Positions 45,771-54,419 are shown, numbered from the stretch's first letter. The stretch is 64,000 nt of DNA from Roseateles sp. (GCA_019234295.1 JAFALK010000037.1:124001-188000); one strand, 5' to 3'. Numbers and translations: made by a program. Notes: a model not told the origin generated them from the sequence alone.

Positions 45771-45804
45771 GGCTTTTCCTCACACGCAAGCGGATTCAAT
45801 AGGT

Positions 45805-46749
45805 TCAGGGCCTGGGGGCCGAGCTGGGAATTGTCGCAGCGCCTGCTGCCTCTGACTGGGAAGATTCCTCATCATCGGGCAAATTCTTCAGAACTGCATC
45901 TTCGGCGTCACGGTTCATCACGATGATGCTAATGCGTCGATTCAGCGGACTCTCGGGATTGTCCACCTCCAGCAGCTTGGACGCCGCCAGCCCCTGCACC
46001 CTGAGCACCCGCCCTTCGGGCAGGCCGCCGGCCACCATCTCCCGACGCGAGGCGTTGGCCCGGTCAGCCGAGAGCTCCCAGTTGGTGTAGCCGCGCTGGT
46101 TGCCCGGAAACGGCTGGGCGTCTGTGTGGCCTTCGATCGTCAAGCGGTTGGGGACCTCGGCGAGCACTTCGCCCAGGTCCTGCAGCAGCTCGCGCATATA
46201 GGGCTTGACCACCGCGCTGCCGCTGTCGAACATGGGGCGCTTGTCCTGATCGAGGATCTGGATGCGCAGGCCTTCGGCGGTCATGTCCAGCTTGATCTGC
46301 CCGCCCAGGGCCGCCAAGGCCGGAGTGGCGGCCAGCATCTTCTCGATCTTGGCCTTCATTTCCTTCAGGCGGCTCTTCTCGGCGCGGCGCTGCTCTTCCT
46401 TGAGCGCACGCAGATTGATGGTCTTTCGCTCGGCATCCACCTCGCCCGCTTTGACCTGACCGGTCTGGCGCGAGAGGTCCTGGCCGCCGCCCTTGACCAG
46501 GCTTGAGGAGTCGCCCGAGCCCGAACCGCCGAACATGGAGACTTTGAGCGGGCTGGAGAAGTAGTCCGAGATGCCCTTCTTGTCACCCTCGGTCGTGGAG
46601 CCCAGCAGCCACATGAGGAGGAAAAAGGCCATCATGGCCGTGACGAAGTCGGCGTAGGCAATCTTCCAGGCACCACCGTGCGCGGCATGCCCGCCCTTCT
46701 TGACCCGTTTGATGATGATCGGCTGGAGCTTCTTGCTATCGCCCGCCAT
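45805..46749 (-). CDS. motB: flagellar motor stator protein MotB
   Basis: MotB anchors the MotA/B proton channel to peptidoglycan. The 314 residues have a single N-terminal helix containing the proton-carrying Asp in AYADFVTAMMAFFLLMWLLG (about 28-47). A plug/linker region follows, then the OmpA-like peptidoglycan-binding domain (about 180-285) with IEGHTDAQPF and LSADRANASRREMV. It follows motA by 59 bases on the minus strand. Confidence 0.97.
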   Translation of the reverse strand: MAGDSKKLQPIIIKRVKKGGHAAHGGAWKIAYADFVTAMMAFFLLMWLLGSTTEGDKKGISDYFSSPLKVSMFGGSGSGDSSSLVKGGGQDLSRQTGQVKAGEVDAERKTINLRALKEEQRRAEKSRLKEMKAKIEKMLAATPALAALGGQIKLDMTAEGLRIQILDQDKRPMFDSGSAVVKPYMRELLQDLGEVLAEVPNRLTIEGHTDAQPFPGNQRGYTNWELSADRANASRREMVAGGLPEGRVLRVQGLAASKLLEVDNPESPLNRRISIIVMNRDAEDAVLKNLPDDEESSQSEAAGAATIPSSAPRP

Positions 46750-46808
46750 GTGTCGGTTCTCCTACGTCGTTAGAGTACGCCAACTCTGAAAGCTAGCGAA
46801 ACACCCTA

Positions 46809-47666
46809 CTATTTCTTCTTGACGTGGGTCTCCAGCTCGCCGAAGGTCGGGCGGTCGCCCGAGTAGAGCACCTTGCGTCCAAACTCGATGGCGACCTGGG
46901 GCGCGTAGCCCTGCATGCTGGCCAGCAGCGTGGTCTTGATGCACTGGAATTCCTTGCCGGCGTCGTCCACCTTCTGCTCGAGCAGACCGGCCAGCGGCTC
47001 CACGAAGCCGTAAGCCAGCAGAATGCCCAGGAAGGTACCGACCAGGGCCGAGCCGATCATGCCGCCCAGAATTGCCGGCGGCTGACCGACCGAACCCATG
47101 GTGTTCACCACGCCCAGCACGGCCGCCACGATGCCAAAGGCCGGCAGGCCGCCGGCCAGACGGGTCAGGGCCGCCACGGCGGCATGTTCCTCGTGGTGGT
47201 GGGTCTCGATCTCGCTGTCCATCAGCGACTCGATCTCGTGCGCGTTCAGGTTTCCCGAGACCATCATGCGCAGGTAGTCGGTGATGAACTCGGTCACGTG
47301 ATGGTCGTGCCCAACATTGGGGTACTTCTGGAAAAGCGGCGAGTTGTGCGGCTCCTCGACGTCCTTTTCAATGGACATCAGGCCTTCCTTGCGCGCCTTC
47401 TGCAAGATGTCGTACAGGAGCGCCAGCAGCTCCATGTAGCGGTCCTTGCTGTACTTGCTGCCCTTGAAGCAAGTGCCCAGACCAGCCATGGTGGACTTGA
47501 CAACCTTCATTTGGTTGTTGGCCAGGAAGGCACCGCCGGCCGCGCCGAAGATAGTAATCAGCTCGAAGGGCAAGGCGTGCAGGATGACCTCGATATTGCC
47601 GCCGTGGGCAATGAAGACGCCGAAGATGCAGGCCATGGCGATGAGCCAGCCGATGATGACGAACAT
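46809..47666 (-). CDS. motA: flagellar motor stator protein MotA
   Basis: MotA is the four-helix partner of MotB in the proton-driven stator. The 285 residues have helices at the N-terminus (MFVIIGWLIAMACIFGVFIAHGG) and near 170-225, with VVNTMGSVGQPPAILGGMIGSALVGTFLGILLAYG. The MotA family loop is between. It is preceded by a sigma-28-type promoter. Sodium use is not indicated, as the sequence follows the enteric H+ type. Confidence 0.97.
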   Translation of the reverse strand: MFVIIGWLIAMACIFGVFIAHGGNIEVILHALPFELITIFGAAGGAFLANNQMKVVKSTMAGLGTCFKGSKYSKDRYMELLALLYDILQKARKEGLMSIEKDVEEPHNSPLFQKYPNVGHDHHVTEFITDYLRMMVSGNLNAHEIESLMDSEIETHHHEEHAAVAALTRLAGGLPAFGIVAAVLGVVNTMGSVGQPPAILGGMIGSALVGTFLGILLAYGFVEPLAGLLEQKVDDAGKEFQCIKTTLLASMQGYAPQVAIEFGRKVLYSGDRPTFGELETHVKKK

Positions 47667-47737
47667 GTTTGATGGATTCCGTGCATGCCCGGACCTGCCG
47701 CTTCTGGATGGAGGGCAGGCCCAAGGACCCTGCTCCT

Positions 47738-47765
47738 GTATCGGCTAATGACCCCTAGGGCTTGA
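47738..47765 (-). promoter_or_regulatory. sigma-28 promoter of motA-motB
   Basis: Minus strand: TCAAGCCC (47765-47758), 12-base spacer, GCCGATAC (47745-47738). The -10 box matches the consensus at 7 of 8 positions. The motA start is 72 bases downstream. It probably also reads into cheY-cheZ. Confidence 0.6.
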
Positions 47766-47794
47766 GGGCCGAGTGTGCCAGCCCCGACGGGTGG

Positions 47795-48538
47795 CTAATG
47801 CGGCATCTGAGCGACATTTGCAGGTTTGTAGACCCACAAGCTGTGTCCCCGGGCCAGATTCACCTGCGCGAGCGGCTCCTGGCCAGGCACTTCGAAGTCC
47901 AGACTGACCAGCCAGGCGTCGCTGGCCAGTTCACGCTGTGCCTTCTCCCAGACCCGTTCCATGGACTCCGGGCGCTGGAACACATAGATCAGGGCGAAGC
48001 CCTGCCAGGAGCGTGCCCACATGTCACCACGCTCCACGGTGGCGAAAGGGCACAGCCAGCGGCAGACCAGGGCCAGCGGCCGGCTCCATTCGAGGCCCAC
48101 CAGCCGCGCCTCGGGGTACGCCTGGCGCAACTCTCGCAGGCCATGCCCCAGGCCGCAGCCCAGGTCGAGGATGGCCGCCCCGGCCGGAATTGGCGCCAGC
48201 TCCGGCAAGCATTGCAGCGCACCGCGCGGCGTGGGGTACAGCGGCGCGTCCCGCCAGGTGCTCGCCGGGTAGACGAGCAGGAGCAGCGCCGCCGGCAGCA
48301 GCCAGGCCCAGGCCGGCACGGCCGTCGTCAGCGTCAGTACCGACAGCGGGAAGCCCAGGGCCACGATGACGCGCCGCCAGCGCCGCGTCTGCAAGAGGGC
48401 CAGGCCTGCACCGGCCAGGGCGGCCAAGCACAGGGCCGGCGCCCAGCCGATCATCTCGGGCTGACCCAGTATCAGGAAGATCGCCCAAGCTGCCGCCCAG
48501 CTCAGCAGCGCGGGCAGGGGCCAGGGCAGCCACCTCAT
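47795..48538 (-). CDS. membrane-anchored class I SAM-dependent methyltransferase
   Basis: A 247-residue protein with three to four hydrophobic segments in the first 95 residues, then a class I methyltransferase domain with motif I ILDLGCGLGHGLREL (about 122-136). The acidic end of the second strand is VGLEWSRP. The substrate is unknown. Its start overlaps the stop of the oxidoreductase gene by four bases, so both are made together. The location between flhDC and motAB suggests, but does not prove, a link with motility or the cell surface. Confidence 0.8.
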   Translation of the reverse strand: MRWLPWPLPALLSWAAAWAIFLILGQPEMIGWAPALCLAALAGAGLALLQTRRWRRVIVALGFPLSVLTLTTAVPAWAWLLPAALLLLVYPASTWRDAPLYPTPRGALQCLPELAPIPAGAAILDLGCGLGHGLRELRQAYPEARLVGLEWSRPLALVCRWLCPFATVERGDMWARSWQGFALIYVFQRPESMERVWEKAQRELASDAWLVSLDFEVPGQEPLAQVNLARGHSLWVYKPANVAQMPH

Positions 48539-50139
48539 GGCGAAGTGCGAATCAACTCTGCCCCCTTCTCGCCAATCATCACGGTCGGCGCCGTCGTGTT
48601 GCCGCTGATGAGATTGGGCATGATGGACGCGTCGATCACACGCAGGCCTGCGAGGCCATGGACGCGCAGCTGCGCGTCGACCACCGCCATGGGGTCTGAG
48701 GCCGGACCCATGCGGCAGGTGCCCACGGGGTGGTACTCGGTATCGCCGGAGCGGCGGATCTCGCGCTCGATGGAGGCCGGATCCAGCCTGTCCATCTCAT
48801 AGAGCATGCGGCCGCGCCAGGGTTGCAGGGCCTCGCCCTCGCAGATCTCAAGAGCCCGCTGGGCGCCGCGCACGAGAACTTCCATGTCCTCTGGATCGCT
48901 GAAGTAGCACGGGTCGATGACGGGTGGCGCCAAAGGGTCTTGGCTGAACAGGCGCACCTCGCCGCGGCTCTTGGGCCGCAGCAGGGTGACGTGGACCGTG
49001 TACCCATGGCCGAGGTGCTGCTTGCGCGCGTGGTCGTCCACGATGCCGCGCAATAGCTCCAGCTCAATGTCGGGCCGCGTGAGCCCTGGCCGGCTATGGA
49101 TGAAGGCGCCTGCCTCAGCCACATTGCTCGTGATGGGGCCACGCCGCTCGCGCCGCCATTGCAGGATGCCGCGCAGCATCTGCGCGCCGCCGCCCAGCGA
49201 GATGCCGAAAGTGTCGGGCCCCGAGGGCGCGCGCCAACTGAGGTTGCAGGTGATGTGATCCTGCAGATTCTGGCCGACACCCGGCAACTCGTGCACGAGC
49301 GCGATCGACAGGCCCAGAAGGTGCGCACGCGGCCCGATGCCCGAGAGCATCAGCAGCTTGGGCGAGCCGAAGGCGCCGCCGGCCAGCAGCACCTCGCGCC
49401 GCGCGGGAACGAGGCCCTGCGCCAGGTGGACGCCGACCGCACGGCGGCTCTTGATCTCCAGCCGCAAGGCCTGCGCGCCGGTCACGACATGCAGGTTCGG
49501 GCGATTCTCGGCCGAGCGCAGGTAGGCCCTTGCTGCACTGCAGCGCTCGCCGGCCACTTGCATGACCTGGGTGGGCCAGCAGCCCTCGGGCTGAGCGGCG
49601 TTGTAGTCGAGCGTGCGCGGCACGCCCGCAGCCTCGCAGGCACGCAAAAAGGCCTCGTTCAGCGGCGTGGGGTCGCTGAGATGGCGCACGTTGAGCGGGC
49701 CACCCGCGCCATGTTGCTCGGTGCCGCCGAAGACTTCGTTGTTCTCCGCACGCTTGAAGAAGGGCAGCACGCAGGCATGGTCCCAGCCAGGGTTTCCGAG
49801 CGCCGCCCAGTCATCGTAGTCCTGCGGATGGCCACGCACATACATCATCGCGTTGATCGCGGTGCTGCCGCCCAGCACCTTTCCGCGGGGCTGATAGCTG
49901 CGCCGGCCGTGCAGGCCCGGCTGCGGCACGCTCGTGTAGCGGTGGGAATGGAGCCCGAGATTGGCGTTGGCCGCGAATCCGAGCGGCGCGCGGATCAATG
50001 CGCTGGTGTCGCGGTTGCCCTCCTCGATCAGGCAGACGCTCACGCTCGGGTCCTCGGACAGGCGCGCAGCCAGCACACATCCCGCCGCACCGGCGCCCAC
50101 GATCACGTAATCGTACCCGTCGTCCACGCTGACTTCCAC
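48535..50139 (-). CDS. GMC-family FAD-dependent oxidoreductase
   Basis: A 534-residue flavoenzyme of the glucose-methanol-choline family, close to choline/alcohol dehydrogenases. The dinucleotide-binding motif YVIVGAGAAGCVLAARL is at about 6-22. GMC signature 1 is in GKVLGGSTAINAMMYVRG, signature 2 in GAFGSPKLLMLSGIGP, and the catalytic His in HPVGTCRMG near the C-terminus. Substrate not predictable. It is probably expressed together with the downstream methyltransferase gene. Confidence 0.93.
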   Translation of the reverse strand: MEVSVDDGYDYVIVGAGAAGCVLAARLSEDPSVSVCLIEEGNRDTSALIRAPLGFAANANLGLHSHRYTSVPQPGLHGRRSYQPRGKVLGGSTAINAMMYVRGHPQDYDDWAALGNPGWDHACVLPFFKRAENNEVFGGTEQHGAGGPLNVRHLSDPTPLNEAFLRACEAAGVPRTLDYNAAQPEGCWPTQVMQVAGERCSAARAYLRSAENRPNLHVVTGAQALRLEIKSRRAVGVHLAQGLVPARREVLLAGGAFGSPKLLMLSGIGPRAHLLGLSIALVHELPGVGQNLQDHITCNLSWRAPSGPDTFGISLGGGAQMLRGILQWRRERRGPITSNVAEAGAFIHSRPGLTRPDIELELLRGIVDDHARKQHLGHGYTVHVTLLRPKSRGEVRLFSQDPLAPPVIDPCYFSDPEDMEVLVRGAQRALEICEGEALQPWRGRMLYEMDRLDPASIEREIRRSGDTEYHPVGTCRMGPASDPMAVVDAQLRVHGLAGLRVIDASIMPNLISGNTTAPTVMIGEKGAELIRTSP

Positions 50140-50236
50140 GCCATCTCCTCGTTAGGTGCTGGATGCTAGGCGCTGAAATCAGCGCGGCCTCGCAGGGTTT
50201 CCCGCAAGGCCGCCGAAGATGGAAGAACGCGAACGA

Positions 50237-50773
50237 TCAGTGCATCTTGATCGAGCCCTGGGCGCGGCCCTTGCCGGCCCGTGCCGGCGGGTTGCACAGG
50301 CCGCAGACGTAGTGCCGGGCGATCTCGTGCGGATGAGTGACGAAATGGCCGGCGCACTTGCTGCACCGGGTCATGGTCAGCATGCCGTTGTCCACGAACT
50401 TCACCAGGCGCCAGGCGCGGGTGACCGAGAGCAACTCCTCCAGGCCTTGCGCACGGGTCTGCTCCTGGTAGAGCTGGTAGGCCTTGATGACGGTGTCGAT
50501 CTCGTCCATCTCGGCCACCTTGTTCAGGTATTCGTGGACGTTCAGGAACAGGCTGGCGTGGATATTGGGCTGCCAGGTCATGAACCAGTCGGTGGAGAAC
50601 GGCAGCTGACCCTTGGAAGGGCTCTTGCCCGAAACCTCCTTGTACAGGCGCAGCAAGCGCTCATAGCTGAGGTCGGTCTCCGACTCCAGGACTTGCAGGC
50701 GGGCGCCGAGGTTGATCAGCGTGACGGCGCGCTCGATCTGGCGGGCTTCAGAGAGGATGCTCTTGTTGCGCAT
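50237..50773 (-). CDS. flhC: flagellar master regulator subunit FlhC
   Basis: FlhC forms FlhD4C2, which activates class II flagellar genes. The start at 50773 (MRNKSILSEARQIERAVTLI) gives 178 residues and places a TAAGGAG site overlapping the flhD stop. An ATG nine codons earlier would sit in that site. The zinc-binding cysteines CSKC and CGLC are near residues 135-160. It follows flhD by 10 bases. Confidence 0.96.
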   Translation of the reverse strand: MRNKSILSEARQIERAVTLINLGARLQVLESETDLSYERLLRLYKEVSGKSPSKGQLPFSTDWFMTWQPNIHASLFLNVHEYLNKVAEMDEIDTVIKAYQLYQEQTRAQGLEELLSVTRAWRLVKFVDNGMLTMTRCSKCAGHFVTHPHEIARHYVCGLCNPPARAGKGRAQGSIKMH

Positions 50774-50783
50774 GCTCTTCTCC

Positions 50784-51107
50784 TTAGGCGGCTTCGGCAT
50801 GACGACCGGCCATCAAGATGGAGGCATGCAGGCGAGACACGCTGTCGTTGGCGCTGGTCTTGCCATGGCCGGTCAGCAGGCCCCACACCAGATCGTCGTC
50901 CATGCGGAAGCGGCACAGCAAGGTGTTGCCGCTGGCGACCTTCATGATCTGCGCCGGCGAGAGCGTGGCGATCAGGGTAGCAGTCTCGTCGGAGATGCCC
51001 AGGCGGTAGAGCGCCTGTTCGCGGTCCGTACGGATGAGGTTCTGAGCCAGCATCAGGTAGGACAGGTTGGCTTCACGGATTTCAGTCAGGATCTGGTCTG
51101 CATTCAT
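50784..51107 (-). CDS. flhD: flagellar master regulator subunit FlhD
   Basis: FlhD is the partner of FlhC, 107 residues, starting MNADQILTEIREANLSYLMLAQNLIRTDREQA and containing SPAQIMKVASGNTLLCRFR, both family hallmarks. Its stop overlaps the ribosome-binding site of flhC, suggesting coupled translation. No FleQ-type master regulator is in the window. Confidence 0.97.
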   Translation of the reverse strand: MNADQILTEIREANLSYLMLAQNLIRTDREQALYRLGISDETATLIATLSPAQIMKVASGNTLLCRFRMDDDLVWGLLTGHGKTSANDSVSRLHASILMAGRHAEAA

Positions 51108-51225
51108 GTGATCGCTCCACTCTGAGTTGTCGCCGTTTGTTTCGGCATGGAACGCATTGTGAAGAGACGATTAGGACCGGTGCATCAGCCCATTTCCTGT
51201 TCTTGAGTCCCGCTTCTTCGGTGTG

Positions 51226-51250
51226 GCCTGTAGGAATTTGTCCTACAGGC
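51226..51250. terminator. strong hairpin at the 3' end of the GT2 gene
   Basis: GCCTGTAGGA (51226-51235) and TCCTACAGGC (51241-51250) form a perfect 10-base stem with a 5-base loop, and include the TAG stop of the glycosyltransferase gene (51243-51245). No T tract follows on either strand, so termination may need a factor, or the hairpin may protect the mRNA end. It separates the GT2 gene from flhDC. Confidence 0.5.
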
Positions 51251-52268
51251 CGTAAGTCTCGGCCAGCGCTTTCGCCTCGGATTCGCGTCCCGTTCCGTTC
51301 AGCAGGACAACGAGGTTGTGCACGGCCAGACTCGAACCGCGCCCGGCCACGGCGCCCACTTGCTCCGGATGCTCGCCGAGTTCCAGGCATTGGCGCCAGG
51401 CGGCCTCAGCCATGGGCAGCACGGCCGGGGCACGTTCGGGCTCTTCGGCGGCGAAATCCAGCAGCAGGTCACCGAGCGCGAAGAAAAAGTCGGGCGATCC
51501 GGCGCAGGTGGCCATCTCCTCTTCCGCGAATTGCACGCCCTGCGCGTGGCGGTGCAGGCACTTGAGTTCGTAGAGCCGGCGCGCCACGAGATCGAACCAC
51601 CAGGACGGACGTGTCGGGCCAACCACGGCCGCGGCCCGGGCGAACGCGTGTTCTGCGCCAGCATGCTCGTCATAGACGGCACAGTCCTTGCCAAGCTGGT
51701 AGAGCAAGTAGGCATCGCCGGGCGTCTCGGCCAGCATGTGCTCGAGCAACTCACGGTTGCGCCCGCGCTTGGCGAGCAGGCGAGCGTTGGAATAGCCGTC
51801 GTGGCCCACGCGAATCCCGATGCGGCGCACGGGCAGCGCGTGCCGGGGCTGCTCGTGCACGCGGCCGACGTAGCGCACTTCGCCGGGCAGCACGCGGCTC
51901 AGGATCTGGTGGGCGGTACCGCCCTCGAAGTGGTCGAGCATCTCGACGGCGCCCACGAAGTCGGGCGCCACATCCCGCAGCGCGACCAGCTCCTCGCCGC
52001 CCTCCTCCAGCCACTCGTCGGCATCGAGCACTAGGTGCCAGTCGGCGCCGGCCAGCGTCAGCGCGCGATTGCGGGCTGCCGAGAAATCAGCACACCACTC
52101 GAAGCGCTCCACGCGCGCGCCTGCGGCCTGCGCGAGCGCCACGGTGTCGTCGACCGAGCCGGTGTCCAGCACCAGCATGCGATCCACAAAGGGACGCACG
52201 CTGTCGAGCAGGCGCCGGATACGCGGCGCCTCGTTGCGGGCAATGACGACCAGGGCAAGGCTGTACAT
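51243..52268 (-). CDS. GT2-family glycosyltransferase with helical-repeat C-terminus
   Basis: A 341-residue cytosolic enzyme. The N-terminal GT-A domain (about 1-180) has VVIARNEAPRIRRLLDSV, DTGSVDDTV and LDADEWL, the acidic metal/nucleotide-sugar motif. The C-terminal part (about 185-341) consists of TPR-like helices (LLYQLGKDCAVYDEHAGAE). Such GT2-TPR enzymes are found in protein O-glycosylation and in flagellin modification loci. It lies 74 bases after the sigma-28-controlled TPR gene and close to three flagellin genes. Donor sugar and acceptor are unknown. Confidence 0.85.
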   Translation of the reverse strand: MYSLALVVIARNEAPRIRRLLDSVRPFVDRMLVLDTGSVDDTVALAQAAGARVERFEWCADFSAARNRALTLAGADWHLVLDADEWLEEGGEELVALRDVAPDFVGAVEMLDHFEGGTAHQILSRVLPGEVRYVGRVHEQPRHALPVRRIGIRVGHDGYSNARLLAKRGRNRELLEHMLAETPGDAYLLYQLGKDCAVYDEHAGAEHAFARAAAVVGPTRPSWWFDLVARRLYELKCLHRHAQGVQFAEEEMATCAGSPDFFFALGDLLLDFAAEEPERAPAVLPMAEAAWRQCLELGEHPEQVGAVAGRGSSLAVHNLVVLLNGTGRESEAKALAETYGL

Positions 52269-52342
52269 GAGACATGCGCGAAAGCCCCGGCGGCGAACAT
52301 CACCGCCAGGGCACAGCGCCGGAGATGTACCTTAGCTCGATC

Positions 52343-52825
52343 TCAGCGCGACTGCAGGCGCTCGAGTTCGAGTGCCACGAGCGGCTCAAGATCGGGGGCT
52401 TCCGCCCGCAGGTTGTCGCGGGCCGGGCCTTCGGCCGAGAGTTCCTTGAGCGCCTGGATGGCGCGATCGTCGAAGCCCTGCCCCGCCAGCGAGAACGCCA
52501 GCGTGTACAGGCTTGGGCCGTGCGCCGGATTGACGGCCAGCGCGCGGCTCGCGTAGCTGGTGGCCAGGGGGTGCTCGCCAGCGGCCAGCAGCAGCGCAGC
52601 CATGTCGCTGAGCAGGTCGTGACTTTGCGGCACTTGTGTCAGCGCATCGTTCAGCAGGTTCAGGCCACGGCCGAGATCGCCGCGAGCGGCTTCGGCATAG
52701 GCTTGGTTGCGCGCCTGGGTCAGCAGCAGCAGGGCCTCGTAAGACGGCCCCTCCGTGCGACGCATCTCCTGCGCGATGGCATGAGCGCCATTGAGCATGG
52801 TGTCAGCGGATTTGGTCTGCAGCAT
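52343..52825 (-). CDS. small TPR protein, late flagellar gene candidate
   Basis: A 160-residue helical protein with TPR-like repeats (YAEAARGDLGRGLNLLNDAL, then SYASRALAVNPAHGPSLYTL) and no signal peptide. The start at 52825 has a strong GAGGAG site and lies 27 bases from the -10 box of a near-perfect sigma-28 promoter. I do not recognise a named family. Divergent from the flagellin genes and followed by a GT2 enzyme, it may be a partner of flagellin glycosylation or export. This is an inference from context. Confidence 0.8.
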   Translation of the reverse strand: MLQTKSADTMLNGAHAIAQEMRRTEGPSYEALLLLTQARNQAYAEAARGDLGRGLNLLNDALTQVPQSHDLLSDMAALLLAAGEHPLATSYASRALAVNPAHGPSLYTLAFSLAGQGFDDRAIQALKELSAEGPARDNLRAEAPDLEPLVALELERLQSR

Positions 52826-52851
52826 GTGTTTCTCCTCGATAGCGGCGCGCG

Positions 52852-52878
52852 GTATCGGCCGCCGTCGAGAAAACTTTA
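52852..52878 (-). promoter_or_regulatory. sigma-28 promoter of the small TPR gene
   Basis: Minus strand: TAAAGTTT (52878-52871), 11-base spacer, GCCGATAC (52859-52852). This differs from the enterobacterial consensus at only one of 16 positions and is the best sigma-28 match in the window. It places the gene in the FliA regulon. Confidence 0.8.
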
Positions 52879-53110
52879 GGCTTTTCCAATCGACCGGATT
52901 CGCCGGAAAAGCGGGGTGTTGCACCCGCTTCTGAAAGGACCCTCAACGGCCCCGCGGCCGAAATCAAGGATGAGCTTCCCAAACCATACACATCACCACC
53001 CAAGGACCACCCAGACCCAGCCAGCCATCCAGCCTGCCGACCGACCATCGATAGAAATGCCCATTAGTTCCGCCGTTTATCGGTGGATCAGGGTTATTGA
53101 CAAACAGGCC

Positions 53111-53138
53111 TTAAGTTCTGGTCTTGTTTGTCCGATAG
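53111..53138 (+). promoter_or_regulatory. sigma-28-type promoter of the first flagellin gene
   Basis: TTAAGTTC (53111-53118), 12-base spacer, TCCGATAG (53131-53138). The spacer is one base longer than in the enteric consensus, as in the promoter of the second flagellin gene. The flagellin ATG follows 178 bases after the -10 box. Confidence 0.6.
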
Positions 53139-53316
53139 CCATTCCAACGGGTACGAAATCGGATCCGTGGTTCGGTCAGCAGGCCTTGAGTGCTTCACAT
53201 GCCCCTCGCGGCAACAAGGTATTCAGGATCTGCGGACGACGAGCGTGGACCGACTCGCAAGAGCCGTCCCCTTCAGCCGCAAGCCCTGATTCTGTCCATG
53301 TGAAAGGAAGCTCAAA

Positions 53317-54180
53317 ATGGCCGCCATCATTAACACCAACCTGCTGTCGCTGGATGCCCAGCGCAACACCTCGACTTCGCAGAGCGCACTGGCCCAGGCT
53401 ATGCAGCGTCTGTCCTCCGGCCTGCGCGTGAATTCCGCCAAGGACGACGCCGCCGGTCTGGCCATTGCCTCGCGCATGGAAGCCCAGGTCCGAGGCATGA
53501 ACGTGGCCCAGCGCAATGCCAACGACGGCATCTCGCTGGCGCAGACGGCCGACGGCGCCCTCGCCGGCGTCACAAACAATCTGCAGCGCATGCGCGAACT
53601 GGCCGTGCAGGCCCGCAACGCCACCAACACCAGCGCCGACCGCGATTCGCTCGACCAGGAATTCGGCCAGCTGGCGCAGGAAATCCAGCGTGTGCTCGGT
53701 GGCACGGCCTTCAACGGCAAGAACATCCTGGGAACGGACGCTGGTACGCAGACCTTCCAGATCGGCGCCAATACGACGACCAACGACTCGATCGACATCA
53801 CCACGACCAACTTGACGACCGATGCCACGATCACCGCCGTGGCCGGCTCGGACAATGCCGGTACGGGCCGCTCCGTCATCGACAACACCGCCACGCCGAC
53901 CACCATCGCCACCGTGATCAACAACATTGACACGGCCCTGACGACGGTGAACTCCCAGCGCAGCGTGATGGGTGCCGCCCAGAACCGCTTCGATGCCGTG
54001 GTGGCCAATCTGCAGGTCTCGGTGGAAAACCAAAGCGCTGCGAAGAGCCGCATCACCGATGCTGACTTTGCCGCGGAAACCGCCAACCTGTCGCGTGCCC
54101 AAATCCTTCAGCAAGCAGGCACAGCAATGATCGCGCAAGCGAATCAGTTGCCGACCCAAGTGCTGACGCTTCTTCGATGA
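53317..54180 (+). CDS. fliC: flagellin, first copy
   Basis: A filament subunit of 287 residues, a short flagellin with little variable domain. The conserved N-terminal D0/D1 helices read IINTNLLSLDAQRNT and [20 protein letters not shown], then [14 protein letters not shown]. The C-terminal helices contain [21 protein letters not shown] and end QVLTLLR. The central part (about 140-205) is Thr/Asp/Asn-rich and offers many possible O-glycosylation sites. Nearly the same protein is encoded by the second copy at 54420. Confidence 0.97.
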   Translation: MAAIINTNLLSLDAQRNTSTSQSALAQAMQRLSSGLRVNSAKDDAAGLAIASRMEAQVRGMNVAQRNANDGISLAQTADGALAGVTNNLQRMRELAVQARNATNTSADRDSLDQEFGQLAQEIQRVLGGTAFNGKNILGTDAGTQTFQIGANTTTNDSIDITTTNLTTDATITAVAGSDNAGTGRSVIDNTATPTTIATVINNIDTALTTVNSQRSVMGAAQNRFDAVVANLQVSVENQSAAKSRITDADFAAETANLSRAQILQQAGTAMIAQANQLPTQVLTLLR

Positions 54181-54244
54181 AGGCAAAGGCGCCGTAGCGG
54201 CGCCGGTCAGCACCGCAGTCGCATAAGGGCTGACGGAGCCTGCC

Positions 54245-54272
54245 GCCCGACCTCCCGAAAGGAGGCTCGGGC
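54245..54272 (+). terminator. hairpin between first and second flagellin genes
   Basis: GCCCGACCTCC (54245-54255) pairs with GGAGGCTCGGGC (54261-54272), with a one-base bulge and a 5-base loop. No T tract follows. A smaller GGCGCC hairpin lies at 54188-54204. Together they may reduce read-through or stabilise the flagellin mRNA. Confidence 0.4.
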
Positions 54273-54293
54273 CGCACGGGCTCCAAAAATGGC

Positions 54294-54321
54294 TCAAGTC
54301 CGTCATTTCGCTTTCCGATAA
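54294..54321 (+). promoter_or_regulatory. sigma-28-type promoter of the second flagellin gene
   Basis: TCAAGTCC (54294-54301), 12-base spacer, TCCGATAA (54314-54321). The spacing is the same as in the first flagellin promoter. The ATG lies 98 bases downstream of the -10 box. Confidence 0.6.
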
Positions 54322-54419
54322 AGGGTTCAACGAGTTCGAGGTCCAACCTTGACGCGTGGTTCCTGGCTCTCTTTCCAGGAGCGAACCTTGCCGGAAGTCC
54401 GGCAGCGAAAGGACTGACC

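Larger units (their letters stand above)
52826..53316. other. 491-bp divergent region between TPR gene and first flagellin
   Basis: No gene seen. It holds two divergent sigma-28-type promoters (52852-52878 leftward, 53111-53138 rightward) and about 180 bases of untranslated leader before the first flagellin. A CCAGCCAGCC-type low-complexity stretch lies at 53017-53050. Confidence 0.6.
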
